64,000 nt of DNA, from contig OX485804.1 in NCBI GenBank assembly GCA_950295325.1, positions 28,954,001-29,018,000 on the forward strand, in the 5' to 3' direction. The stretch's first letter is position 1, and each line of letters opens with the position of its first letter. The notes beneath the pieces are model-generated. The model saw nothing but the letters and a program-made list of their open reading frames with translations, was not told the origin of the DNA and did not search any database. This document shows positions 35,144-47,100 of the stretch, one piece after another. Made by a program: the position numbers and the translations under genes. The DNA comes from Polytrichum commune (lineage: Eukaryota > Streptophyta > Polytrichopsida > Polytrichales > Polytrichaceae).

Positions 35144-36227
35144 GGGGCTGTTTACATGATAGACCATGAAGTCGTCCCAAGGTTTCGGAAAATCTGTGAT
35201 TGGCTATTGAACTCGTCCCGGACCACATCGGTGTACATCAAGAAAAAAATGTCAAAGTGATCATGGAGTTCGAAGTCCTCAAAAGACATATTTTAAGGCC
35301 TACATTATATATTGATATGGTCCAATGGGTTTTGTGGTGGGAGAAGCAAAACAGGTGCTCTGGTAGAAAAAGGCAAAGGCCCATGGCAAAGAAATATTTT
35401 TATAATATTTTTTAATAGTTAAATTTGGGGAAAGAGAAGATGAAGACAAGAGAATGGCCGGACTTGTATTTTTTTTCAAAATTTCCTTTTTTGGGCAAAT
35501 TCTATAAGAATCAACACATTCATTTTGTGGTTCATGGTCATTCCTCTTGGCCCACATTCGGTTTACAGTAGCCTCCCGCCTAAGTACACACCCGTTTAAG
35601 TACGCATCCCGGTAAAGTATGCATTATTTTCCCGAAAAAATAGGGTTCAAATTTATTTAGTTCAACATGTCATGGATTGTCATTTGGCGCAAGTTTTGAA
35701 GATTCTTGCATTTGGCTTTCAAGGTGACAGCCCGTACCTTACTTTGAAACGATTTAAACAACTTTCTAAGATCATCGAATGTTTCCTCAGCCTCTTCTCG
35801 AACTTCGGAGCAGAGCAACTGATCCTCTATATCAACCACTTGCTTATAAAGCTCCTTCACTAACATCATACTCGCGCGCTATAGCCCTTTTACTCTGAGC
35901 ATCCGTCTTGCTCAGCTTCGCTATGATCTCACATCCCTGGGACTCATTGAGGCATTTCCCATTCGGTTTCTTCGACATTGCAACCGAATCAAGCGATTAG
36001 GAACCCTAAACCCTAAAGTGCGCACCTACCGGCTAAGTACACACAATCCTCCCAGGTTCAAGTTGCGTATTTAGGTGGGAGGCTACTGTACACCTAGTGA
36101 AGGGCCAAAGGTTGTGCAAATTGAATTTTTGAGAAATTGCACCATAGAAGTAGGAACATCAAGTCCGACCATGGAGAAAGGCCATCTTACATGGTCCAAC
36201 TTCATGGTCCATGGTGTAAACCAGCCC
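35144..36227. mobile_element. PIF/Harbinger-like MITE containing a nested pogo element
   Basis: Terminal inverted repeats are GGGGCTGTTTACATGATAG on the left and, in reverse, GGGCTGGTTTACACCATGG on the right; both arms continue to GACCATGAAG. The flanks carry TAA on both sides (35141-35143 and 36228-36230). Without the 523-bp nested element the unit is about 560 bp. It is non-coding. Confidence 0.82.
35566..36088 (-). mobile_element. Non-autonomous pogo-like element (Tc1/mariner superfamily)
   Basis: Terminal inverted repeats start CAGTAGCCTCCCGCCTAAGT on the left and, in reverse, CAGTAGCCTCCCACCTAAAT on the right. The element is bounded by TA dinucleotides (35564-35565 and 36089-36090), the canonical target. 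On the minus strand from about 35979 an ATG frame reads MSKKPNGK, then a segment ending SKRAIAREYDVSEGAL. This is the helix-turn-helix (CENP-B N-terminal/Psq type) that opens pogo transposases. A stop or frameshift follows; a second frame then runs to about 35657 and no DDE domain remains. Confidence 0.88.
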
Positions 36228-37903
36228 TAAGATACGCTATGCATAACATTTACACCTGACACATTTATAGTAGAGGAGTTTGTTCCCCATCAAGACCCAT
36301 AGGGCACCAGAATTTTTATCAAGCTAGGACAAAATTTTCACCAGGCCGCAACTAATAATGCCATGACACATGTCTTAGATTTTAACGCTAAAGTGATGAG
36401 AAATGAGCGTTCAAAATGAGCGGTTATGGAAAACTCTAGACATTGGTAATATGTTCGGCCCAACTTTTGACTTCAAAAATGCATAGTACTTTCAGTTGTA
36501 AGGAATAAATTACCAAAAAAATTGCAGTTCTCCTGACTTCTATCTTCATGCTCAAAAAATTTTGCACTATGTTATACTTTTCCAAACTTGGCACAAAATC
36601 TCATGTGGTCGGTTAGCGCATCTACTCTACAAAGGGATTGCAAGTATTTTTGGATCTCCATCCATGCTTGTTCTTATATGTTTGTTCACTCAGGTCTTAT
36701 ATGCTCTTAGGCTAACTATAGGTTTTCAACAATCGTTTCCCCACTCACCCTCCTCTTGGTTAGTCAATTAAGCAACCTTTAGTTCCCCAACACCTTGCTA
36801 AACAAGGATATGACACCTAACATAAATCAACAACCATGTGGAAGACATCGAGGGGTCTACAAAACCAAGAAACCCAAGACAAACCAACACCATCAAAAAC
36901 CACTTTCTGAAGATCTCAAGGAGGCTTTTTGCTTACCAAAAGAGTGGACCACTTTCCATTTCACATAGAAGAAACTAGATTGCCTTCACCTCTACAATTC
37001 TCTCCGATACGAATATGAACTTCAAGCGACCGCTCACACCACCACAACGCTACGCAAGATAATTATTGCTTACCACACCTCGAATTGAAGACTCACCAGC
37101 TATCCCTATCTCTAGAGAAAATGAATTATCCAGCTTTTGTATTGCATCTCGTCAAAAATACCTACTTTCTAAAATAGCAGAGACAACACCAAAATTCAAC
37201 TTGGGAATGACACCTTGAAATGCAATTTGAAACACACAGCTTTTTCAAAATAGAAACATTCAGAATATAAGGGATGTGCGTTCACATAACTGAATATGAC
37301 ATGCGGAGAAAGTCGTCATGTTTTGGAAACAAATGATTCAGTTTTGATAGAGTAGGCCAATGTGACCATGCAAATAGACCACAAAAATTACAAGGAAGGC
37401 AGAGGAGGGGGTTTCGCTTCACGTAACATTAGTGTGCTCAAAGTCTGGATATGGCACATACCATGACAAACCTAGTCTCCAGGACCACCAACAAAGCTCC
37501 AATTCACTTTTCATCGTACAAGGCATGAAACCAGTGTAGAGCGCACACATGAACCAGTGAAAGAAGATGCACTGTTCACATCCCCTTTGGCAAATAACTT
37601 CATCCCGAACTACAACAATCTGACAGCCCATAGACTCTAGTCTCTAACAAAACATAGGAAGCAGAACTTGGCTGATTTACACTCCCAGAAGAGTGCGCTC
37701 CACGCCACATGTTGCACACGCCATCCTGCAACTTCCACAGGAAGCACCATCCACGAGAGCTTTCTACAACAAACTGCACTCTATCTCTCACCAGCAAACA
37801 AAACTACTACTCAGATGCACAAATTCCTTTTTCGTAATTTCCTACAGATTCCTCATGCTGTGATTCGTGAACAGCTTTCGCAGAGTACTCAACTATTTGA
37901 CAT
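36228..37903. other. Intergenic; 3' flank of the eIF4B-related gene
   Basis: No gene seen. The last several hundred bases before 37904 presumably include the 3' UTR of the minus-strand gene ending there. Short open frames on both strands were judged spurious. Confidence 0.5.
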
Positions 37904-40900
37904 CTATTCGTACGGGCGTCGGAGAGGTAGGCCTCTCTTTCCTGGAAAATCATCATCAGACCGACCGTATGATGGGACCCAGTTTGGCTCACTGGCCCCT
38001 GGACCATAGCCTCTGTTGCCAGTATTGTGTCCGTTGTTTGCTCGATCTATCATTTGACCACCACCAGGGGCATACATACCAGCCACTGGTGGAGGAGCTT
38101 CTGCAAGCCGGGAGAAGGGGGCATCCTTCATACCATAACCATTGTTTCCATTCATGGGACCTGAACTATAACCCTGACTAGGACCTCGAATACCTGGGCT
38201 GATTGGTCCTCGTTGGTTGCCACTGTTTGTGCGGGCAATTCCTGACATTGGAGAACCAAGACTGGCAGAGCGCGAAAAAGCTTGTGCGAGCTCCACAGCT
38301 GAGGCAGGAGCAGTGTACCCAAGTCTGCCAGAATTCTGGCGACTGCTTGAATCCAGCAATGTAGGTGAAGCTGAAACTGCTGGAGGAGATGCAGGTCGGC
38401 GCCAACTGTCTTGCTTGTCAATGTCCCGGCGAGGGAGATCCTGACGATCACCACCATCACGGTTGCGAGTGTCTTGGCGTTCATAAGATCGAGTACCCTC
38501 AAATCTCTCCCGGCTGTCCTGCCTATCAAAATCTCGATCAGTACGGCGGCTTTCTTTCCTATCCAGATCCCCTCGCAGTGCATCTATGCCTGCCCGGGTT
38601 CCATCTTGTCTTTCGATAGATCGTCCACCCCGAGGTTCGTACCGCCGAGCCCCCTCCTGCTTTTCATCCCCCCAGGTATTGCCAACTTCTGTTCGCCCAC
38701 TTTCATGTCGTTCAACTTTACTTGCCCTACATGAAATAATACTGATGTGTTAAAGATAGTTGAGTAATAACATCTCTTTCAAAAGAAAACTACAAATCAA
38801 TATTGCAAAAAAACAAAAGACAGAAAAAACTCACACTGGTGCAACTGGCGCTGGGGCCACATCACCAACAGGTTCATCAACACCACGCTCTTTCAGAACC
38901 TGAAATGCATGCATACTCATTAAAATAGGGAAGAAATCGATAAGCAGATATATAAGTTGCTAGGTTGATGCTTAAAAAATATCAGGGTCCCACATAAAAA
39001 CTTGGTTTGAAAAATAAAGAAAACAAAAGACACTTGCATACAATGTGATATATAATGCATACTTATCACTTGCAGCCATTGTAAATCCATTATGCGGACA
39101 TAGTCTTTTTGTCAAAGCTATACTCATCACAGAATTGCCTAGGTGGAATATAACAAGAGCATTTTTCAATTGATCAAATTAAAATCACTGCATTTCAACC
39201 CACAGCTATGAAGAATGCAACACAATGATAAAATCAAGTGTACCAGTTCCCTTGGTCGAGCACCACCAAATAAAGTTTGCCTGCAGGTCCAAACGAACCA
39301 CAGATTCAGCTCAAAATATTTAAAGTAACTCAAGAATGGATAATAGACAACTTGACAATTACTAAATAGGTAGAAGCTATTATTGAGAAAAACCTATTAC
39401 TGTAAAACGCCAATATGAGACCACTTCCAAAATCATTGTCAGCTCTACATATGGGTCCATACAGAAATTGAAGCACCATACCTCAAGTTCTCTGGTCCAA
39501 TGAGCTCAGCCCCAGGTTCCGCTGGCTGTGACCTTGGCTTCAGATTGAGCTTTGGACGCTCTGCCACCCGACTGGCTTCTTCAGCAGATTCATTATTGGC
39601 AACGGTATTATCACCTCCGTCATTTCCCTCCAGAGTGAACACTTCGGCTTGACGCTTTTCCTCGATCTGGGGAACAGGCTCCTTAACGGTTTCCTGAAAG
39701 AGCATCACAACTTAGATGTGAGACTTTCAAAACCCACCGCATAAACAGACAGGACTTTAGACTTGTATTGAAGATTTCCAGTGTTCATACCTCAGACATG
39801 TCAGCAGCCACTGGTGTAGCAGCTTCCAAGGGTTTTGTGCGAGGAAGAAGCTTCAGGCGTGGCCTCTCTGCCACAGGCTCTGCTCGAGCAACTGGAGCAA
39901 CCCCTCGTAAAGTGTCAGTAGGAGCAGAATCAGATGAAGAATACCCACCTCGGAGGCTGTCAACAGGAGGAGGAGACCATGAGCCATTTGCCATATACGG
40001 TTTCTCTAAAGGACTTTTGCTTCTAACCTGGTTTTCAGAATAAGGACTGACAGTGCTGTCAGCTCCATACACACCATTTCGTGAATATGTACTAGGTGGA
40101 GCATTTTCAACAGGATAGTTTCCACGACTACCAACAGGGGCATAGGTATCACGAGGCCCTTCTACATTATAAGCACTGCGACCACCATTTCCAGACAGGC
40201 TCTCAGAAAGGTTCCCTCGACCCCCTCCGAGGCCAGGTCGGCCTCTGTCATTGAATCCCCCTCGGTTCACATTGTCTTGAGTGGCTCTAACACTTTCAGA
40301 ATAGGCCTCCCGCTCTCTGCCAGCTTCTAAAGACTCCAACCTTCCTAGGTCTCGGTACTCAGAGCGCCCAATCTCTGGGTAATCCACCCCTCGGTTAGGC
40401 TCTCCACCATACAGACCACCCTCTGGGTATATAGGTCTACCAGAGTCGGAGAAAGTAATCCTTTCAGAATTGCCACTTCTCAAAGGTTCGTCATACCCAA
40501 GTGACCTCTCATCCATAGCCCTCCGGCGACCACCATCATCTACATAACCCCCTCGACTGGGTTCCTGATAAGTGCCTCGGCCTCCAGCATCTGTATAAGC
40601 ATCCATAAAAGACCGTCTCCCACTATCAGAAAAAGGTCTGCTAGGTTCCATGTAACCACCCCGCCCTCCTTCTACATAACCAGCCCTACCAGTCTCAGTG
40701 TAGTTTCCTTGACCTCCTTGAGCACCATATTCAATCCGGCCAGTATCAGGTCCCTGGGGCCTGTCAGAGGCGTAAGCAGGAGGGGACAGCTCTGTTCCTG
40801 GACGCCTGATGTTTGGCTCCGTGAAACCAGGTCCACGCACTGATTTAGTTTCTGGCACATGGGCAGGACCTTGGCGCTCAGACTCAGACTGCCATCTACC

Positions 40901-42226
40901 CTGAGGCACCTTCTCCCCAGGCGCTATTTCTGGCCTAACTGTCGAACTCTGTGCCCGCCATGGTGCAGTGCTCCTAGTATCAACTTGCACAGGCTCAGCA
41001 GTGCGGGCACTCTGACCATCTTGGCGCGCTGGCCACACATTCACACCAGAACCACGGACAGCTGCAGCAGCTGTAGGCTGCTGAGTTTGCTGCCTCCATG
41101 TACCAGGAGGCGATGCTGGGCGTGCATGCAGCATGCTATGTTGAGATGCCTGAGTGTATGATGACTGATTGCGAGAGACAGGGGCAACTGGCTCAGATGC
41201 ATATGGTGTTGCTGTTTGCTGCCGATAACCCTGCACAAGCAACGATGATACACCTTCACTAGGGATACAATAGTCCTCCACACAATCCAACCCAACACAG
41301 GAACTACGCCAAAAAGACTCAAAGAAGGCTACATTCCAGCTGCGTAATGAGGCTTTTCTGAGGAAGTTGGAGAGTTCCCAGACATACCTGGCCATCTCCT
41401 TGCCCATAAGTGCCACTGTCCACACGTCCGATCCTGTCGGAAAGAGAAGCAGGTGCATAACCTCCTTGCTCGTCCATGGAGAACCTGTCCACTGTCTTCT
41501 CGTAGCTAGACCTAGGACGCTGTTCCTCATAGCCATGGTCCTCAAACCGTTCTGTGGGACCACTGCGAGGACGCCCATCAACTGGCTTCCGCTCATCTTC
41601 CTCATAGTTCCGTCCTATATTTGCCGGATTAGGAAAAAAAGATGCTTTGTCTTCAAAACTCCGAACACCATTGCCAGATCCCTGCCTAAAGTGATTAATG
41701 CCCCGATCATTGCTGCCATAACCTCTGCCAAGAGTAGGACTGCTCCAAGCACCCGAGCCTTGTCTCTCATAAACACTTCGATCAACAGTCCTACATGTCA
41801 AATACAAGAAAACGTCATATACAAGGTATATATTTGTGTACGTACCCTAAACCTTATTCTTGCAATGACAACCAATTACCCCATTTGACTTATCATTAAT
41901 CAATGTTGAATGTGCAGAAGACTAGTATGTCATCTATACACACAGAACCTACGGGATTACAAAAATAAGAAATTGCCACAGATGACATTAAAAAGCTACC
42001 ATCCCAGTACTACTAGATTGACCATTCCCAATATTACATCTGTATGTGTTGAATGGAAAAACAGAATGTCAACATTCACTTAAAATTCCAATGTTCGTAT
42101 CATCCGAAAGCGGGCATTTGCCGAGACTTACATTCCAGGAGCAGAAGGCAAGGGTAGATCTGAAGGGATTGAGCCGCCATGGAAGTCCTTCAATGTCACA
42201 GCGCGTGGCATTTTCTTCTTTGACAT
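37904..42226 (-). CDS. Plant eIF4B-related protein, seven exons
   Basis: Exons on the minus strand: 42226-42132, 41790-41388, 41230-39791, 39693-39482, 39280-39244, 38899-38835 and 38726-37904. All phases agree and give about 1,024 residues ending RRPYE then TAG. The N-terminus MSKKKMPRAVTLKDFHGG continues to PSDLPLPSAPG, a conserved opening in plant proteins annotated as eIF4B-like or translation-initiation related. Two basic motifs, ERPRLKLLPRTKP (end of exon 3) and ERPKLNLKPRSQP (exon 4), match the repeated element typical of plant eIF4B-like proteins. They are followed by LFGGARPRELVLKERGVD, whose coding sequence crosses the 37-nt exon 5. Exon 3 and exon 7 are low-complexity, rich in Gly, Arg, Tyr, Ser and Pro, as expected for a disordered RNA-binding protein. 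A cytosolic role with the initiation machinery is inferred from family resemblance only. No RRM is evident. Confidence 0.85.
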
Positions 42227-43700
42227 ACTAGTGCCTTGACTCCCTGTGAGAGACAGTATGGGCTTCCCCTCCGCAGGAGCGGCACTTATATGGAGGCCCC
42301 TCAAGAACGATCCAGGAAGTTAACCCTAGAGAGACAGCACAACAAGAGTGCCAAATCTGTACACGAATATACTCAGAAAGAGGACTGTGATGTTCGCAGG
42401 ACTGAAGAAACTTTTCTCTTATTCGAAAAGCTTCTCGCTATCTCAATTTAGCCGAAAAGGATCTGAAGGAGGAAAATGGGAGGAGGGGAGGAATACGAGA
42501 AGAAAAATAACAGCGATCCTGTGGGTAGATATGTAACTCTAAAAGGGGAAAGAATAGGGCCCTACTCTTCTATACGCAGGGCCCTAAGAACCGAGAGAAG
42601 AAGATGTAACAAATATGAACGGAAAGGAAGAGCTGTTGATATTGACTGCGTCCTCAAAAAAGAGACCAAGGGCGTTCACCCTTGTGATCGCTTCACTCAC
42701 AAAACTATCAAGAAACTTGCGGAGACAACAGTTGAACTAGCACCACGGATCGCTTAAAACCAGGAACACCAACCAGAGATATCTAAAACATATCAGTCCA
42801 CACTAATCACAATCACTGATCAAAAAACATACAGAAAATAATGAAGAAAAAAACACTACCTAGTTAGGGTAAAGTCCTAGCCTCAAGAAACTCTCACCAG
42901 GGCAAGTAAGTAACAAAAGGCCTAAGCAAAAAACAAAAAAAAAAAACAAAAAAAACCCTACAACCACAAAACAAAACGACCTTATTTAAAACACTACTAC
43001 CCACACGAAACTACCAAAAACCAAAACCTAGGATCAGACAAGCCCAACACACAATCCAAAACCTTATCTGAAACAGAAAGTCCTACTACTCGATCTGCCA
43101 CCGGAGACGAAACCCTGAGTGACCACAAGGCGCACCGAGAACTTACTTACAAAGACCAAAAAAAGTGGCACCCTGACGGCAGCTCTCCTACTTAAGTAAT
43201 CTGCCAATCCTTCCTCCCCCGGCAGCTACGCGGCCGTGCCAGAGGCGAGAAGCTCTGGCCGCCCCACACCGGTTTGGCTTGGAGTTACTTGAACGGAGCA
43301 ACGACGTAGGGTTTGGTTGCGGAGGTTGGCGAACGGGGCGAAATGTGCACCAAAATGAGGAGGGGGGAAAAAAAAGGTAGGGTGAGATTGTGGACGGGGA
43401 GGCGAGCAATGGCAGCCGGTGCTGGGGAGACCGCGGCAGCTGTGAGCGATCGGCGAGGGGATCCAAAGATCGCAAGTGCAGTGGTGGGAGGCAGTTGGGA
43501 GTGGAGGCGGGCGGGGCACGGAAGCTGTGGAGGCGGAAGCAAGGGCAAGCCTGGGTGGAGATTGGGAGAGACGATGGGTTAAAGGGCGGTTAGGATCTGA
43601 CCCCGGGTCAACCACTCACCTCACCCGCGGGTTGAGTTAGGAACGCTGGGAATCCTCGGCCCCGCGGGTTAAGATCCCTCTCTCTCTATCACTCGGGTGC
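42227..43700 (-). promoter_or_regulatory. Upstream region of the eIF4B-related gene, GC-rich
   Basis: About 43190-43690 is CpG-rich and contains CCCGCGGGTT palindromes (about 43624 and 43660), unlike the AT-rich surroundings. This fits a housekeeping promoter and first noncoding exon for the minus-strand gene, possibly with a 5' UTR intron before the ATG at 42226. Overlapping plus-strand frames at 42236-42757 and minus-strand proline-rich frames at 43226-43615 look like composition effects. Confidence 0.45.
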
Positions 43701-46700
43701 GGGAATGGATTCTTGCCTCGAGGCCTTGGTTGAGTTAACTTTAACCCGGGGTCAGGGATTCCTTAACCAACGTGGACTGAGTTACAACACCCCCGCTGCT
43801 TGGGATCTCATGTCAACTACACTAACTATGATGTTTAGTGTCACTATGGTAACTTCTCGGATGACACTTCTTTTGAATAAAGTGAACCAAATACTGTCAT
43901 GGATGATGGATGAATGTCATCCGTTGGCCAAATCCCTACCTTCACCTGTCAGCAACTTGTGATGACAATGTTGTCATGGATGACTGGAATTTGGATGAAA
44001 AAACACTTGGTTAAGCAACAACATTTGCACCACTGTAAGTTGATAGTCACCAATAAAAATTACAAGGGATGACAAATAACGTTGGGTTCACATTTCGTGT
44101 TGGTGACATTATACCGCGGTTTACAATTAGTGTTGAGCAAGACAATTAGAATTGGTAACACTAAATTATCATGTTTAGTGTACCTTTCTTTATCGAATAC
44201 TAGGCTAATGTAACCCTAAGGTTATGTGGCCCTCTCGTATAGGCACTTCCATCCCAACATACATTTGTGACCATTGGATCAGCTCCAAAATTGTCCCGTT
44301 TACTTTGCCATTGCAAATCACGGGGAACGTCGTTATAAAGTTTTAGAATCAAACTTGAGATGTAGAAGTTATAAGAATTTAAAGTGGATATCTTTGTGAC
44401 CTTTGGATTGGCTCAAGCATGGTCTTTTTTGGTTATTAATTGTGAATCACAAAGATCATCCTTTTGAATTATTAGAATTGGAGTTGATGCAAAACAACAA
44501 CAACAAAAAATCTCCAATGGAGATTCCCTTGCTCTTGTAATGAACCCCGTTGTTCATTTGTAAACTCGTGGTTAAGGATTCCTATGTGCACATGTATGGA
44601 ATCTCATGTCAATTGTTTATTATTCTTTTAAATTGAATGTTGGGTTGTGCCTTAGCTAACTTAACCCTGAGGTTGAGTTAGCCCTTGACCATGTTGTGGG
44701 CGCTTCCAACTCCACATGCACTTGGCACCATTGGATTGGCTCGAGAATTGTCTCGTTGTTTTCGAACTCGGAATCACAAAGATTGTCATGTTCAAGTCTC
44801 ACTATCGAAGCCGAGATGCAAACATTATAAGCATCCAAAGTGGAGATTCTTTGTCTCTTTAGATGATTACAAAACTTGAGGTGTAGGATTCTTGCTTGAA
44901 GGTTTTTGTTGTTGGTTTGTTAACCAAGGGTTGGGGATTCCTCAAGGTTATCGAGTTGCTTGTCAACTACATGTTTAATCGAATACTAGGTTGCCTTGGC
45001 TAACGCTGAGGTGTGTGGACCTCTCATGGGCGTTTCCATCTCACTCGATGTTTAAGACCGTTGGATTTTGTTAAGAATTGTCTACTCCAATTAGCAATTG
45101 ATAATCACAAAACACCGCCCTTTCAAGTTTCACAATCGGAGTTGAGATGCAAAAGTTGTAAGAATCCAAAGTGATGGTATTCTTTCTACTAGGATTGTCA
45201 AATAGCACATGGACTTTATAATTTTTCCGGTCCAAGTCTTTGTTGGTTTGTCAATCTGGAGTCATGGACACAGGGCCACTTCGCACACGCGCCAAGAGCC
45301 GTGACCACGATGAAATTGTGAGAGCCCACAACAAAGTGTCCAACATCCGTCCCAATACACCTCCAAAATCATGTAGTGTGATCACGGACCCTCAACCATA
45401 TGCTATTTCAATGAATGTCTATTCACACAGGTCCTCACACATGATAAAATAGAATACACCCACGACTGTGAGCGTTTGGAGTGCTATGGTCTCCCGGTTT
45501 TGTGCTATGCCTACCTCCAAGAGGTGGTTTTTGAAAATAGTCCAAGTGACCATGAAACATGATCCATTTGATGCTATGTAGGAATCCATGTACACTTTAC
45601 ATCCATCTTGCATTCACATACTCCGTTGGTCCCTCAAGCGTAGTGTGAAGCGAACTTGGACCATGTCCGCCTTTTCCACCAACGAGAGTGCTTGAAGTGT
45701 AATGGTCACGGGCTCTCAGTCTCATGTGTGAAGTGGCCCTTAATAACACCTAGTGTCTTGCTATCTCAGAAGAAGAAGAGAAACTTCGGTCTCCGTTAGG
45801 AGGCCAACATGAATGAAGTGTATGTTCGTTCCACCCCTAGACCTAAGCCCAACTTGCTATCTCATCTCAATTGCATAGTTCTTTTGATAGTAGATTGTGC
45901 CCGGCCAACCCTAAAGGCATGTGACCCTTGTGTGCACTTCCGTCTCCACTCAAAAACTTGTTAGTGACTATGAACCACAAAGATTGTCATTTACAAGCTT
46001 CAAAATTGGAATCGAGGTGCACATGATCTAAGAATCCAAAGTGGAGATTTTCATTTTCTTTCATCAATAGCGTACTTTAAGGTCACAAATTCTTGCTTGA
46101 GGGTTTGTTGTTTTTGTAACTCGGGGTCCGGGATTCCTTAGGAGGACCAAGTTACACCGCATTGCTTGGAACCTTGTCTCGGTTGCTATTTTGATCAAAT
46201 ACTAGGTTGCACCTTGCTTATTAACCCTAAGGTGTGTGAGCACTTCCAACTCCACAAACGTTTTGCGACCGTTGGATCGGCCCGAGAATTGTCTTGTTTG
46301 GTTTGCACCTCCAAGTTACAAAGATCTAGACCGGAGTTGAGATACAAAAGTTTTCAAGTGGAGATTGCCTTTCTCTTCAATTGATCACATGCTTTAGGGT
46401 CGAGATTCTTGCCTTCGAGGCATTCCTAATTCTAAAACTCGGGGTTTAAGGGCTCCTAGATGATTCCAAGGACATGTTTGGGATCTCACATCAATTTGAT
46501 AACACTAGCTTGCGTCCCAACTAGCCTTGAGATATGTTAATTTTTGTGGGTACTTCCCATTCTACACACATTTATGATCGTTGATTCAACTCGATAATTA
46601 TCTCATCTAGTTAGAAATTGTGTATAAAAAAAGATCGTCATTTTCAAGTCTCGATATTGGGATTGAAATGTAAATGTTATAATGGAGCATTTATAGTAGT

Positions 46701-47100
46701 TTTTGTTTTCTCCTTCTCCTTGAGCAATCACATGACTCGGAGTCTACGATCCTTGCTTGAAGGTCAATGGGTTTGTAGTCTTGGTCATGGATTCCCATGT
46801 GGACTAAGTTACATCATACTACTTGGGATTTCATGCCAAGTGCCTTTGTGATCCAACACTAAGTTGTTTCCGAGCAACCCTAAGGTATGTGGCACAATTG
46901 TGGGCCCTTCCGGTTCCACATATATTTGTGAGTGCTAAATTGGCTTGAGAATTGTTCCTTGTAGTTTGCAATTTCGAATCACAAAGATCATCATTTTCAA
47001 GCAGTGGAATTGGAGTTGAGATGCAAAATTTATAGGTCATACGACTTTTTTTATATTTGTCTCTTTCAATGTTCACATAGCTTTTGGTACGAGATTCTTG
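43701..47100 (+). repeat. Degenerate tandem array, main block
   Basis: Units of about 300-450 bp share the order AACCCTAAGGTATGTGGCCC, GGGCACTTCCAACTCCACA, GACCGTTGGATCGG, GAGAATTGTCTCG, AATCACAAAGATCGTC, GGAGTTGAGATGCAAAAG, CAAAGTGGAGATTC, GATTCTTGCTTGAAGG and GGGATTCCT. The first anchor falls at about 44211, 44659, 44999, 45908, 46220, 46523 and 46874. The one long gap is explained by the MITE at 45273-45739. Divergence between units is roughly even, suggesting an old array. No coding function. Confidence 0.85.
45273..45739. mobile_element. Tourist-like (PIF/Harbinger) MITE, copy B, inside the array
   Basis: Ends are GGGCCACTTCGCACACGCG and, in reverse, GGGCCACTTCACACATGAG. The interior is the reverse complement of copy A at 11676-12003 with extra sequence that is also present in copy C. 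The right flank has TTA; the left flank (ACA) has lost it. Confidence 0.82.

Noticed and set aside
42236-42757. Several overlapping plus-strand open frames, one of 93 codons
   Set aside because: They lie in the upstream region of the minus-strand eIF4B-related gene, overlap in three frames and have no recognisable motif or splice support.
43226-43615. Proline-rich minus-strand frame of 129 codons
   Set aside because: Composition reflects the GC-rich promoter-like region; three frames are open at once and none shows a conserved pattern.
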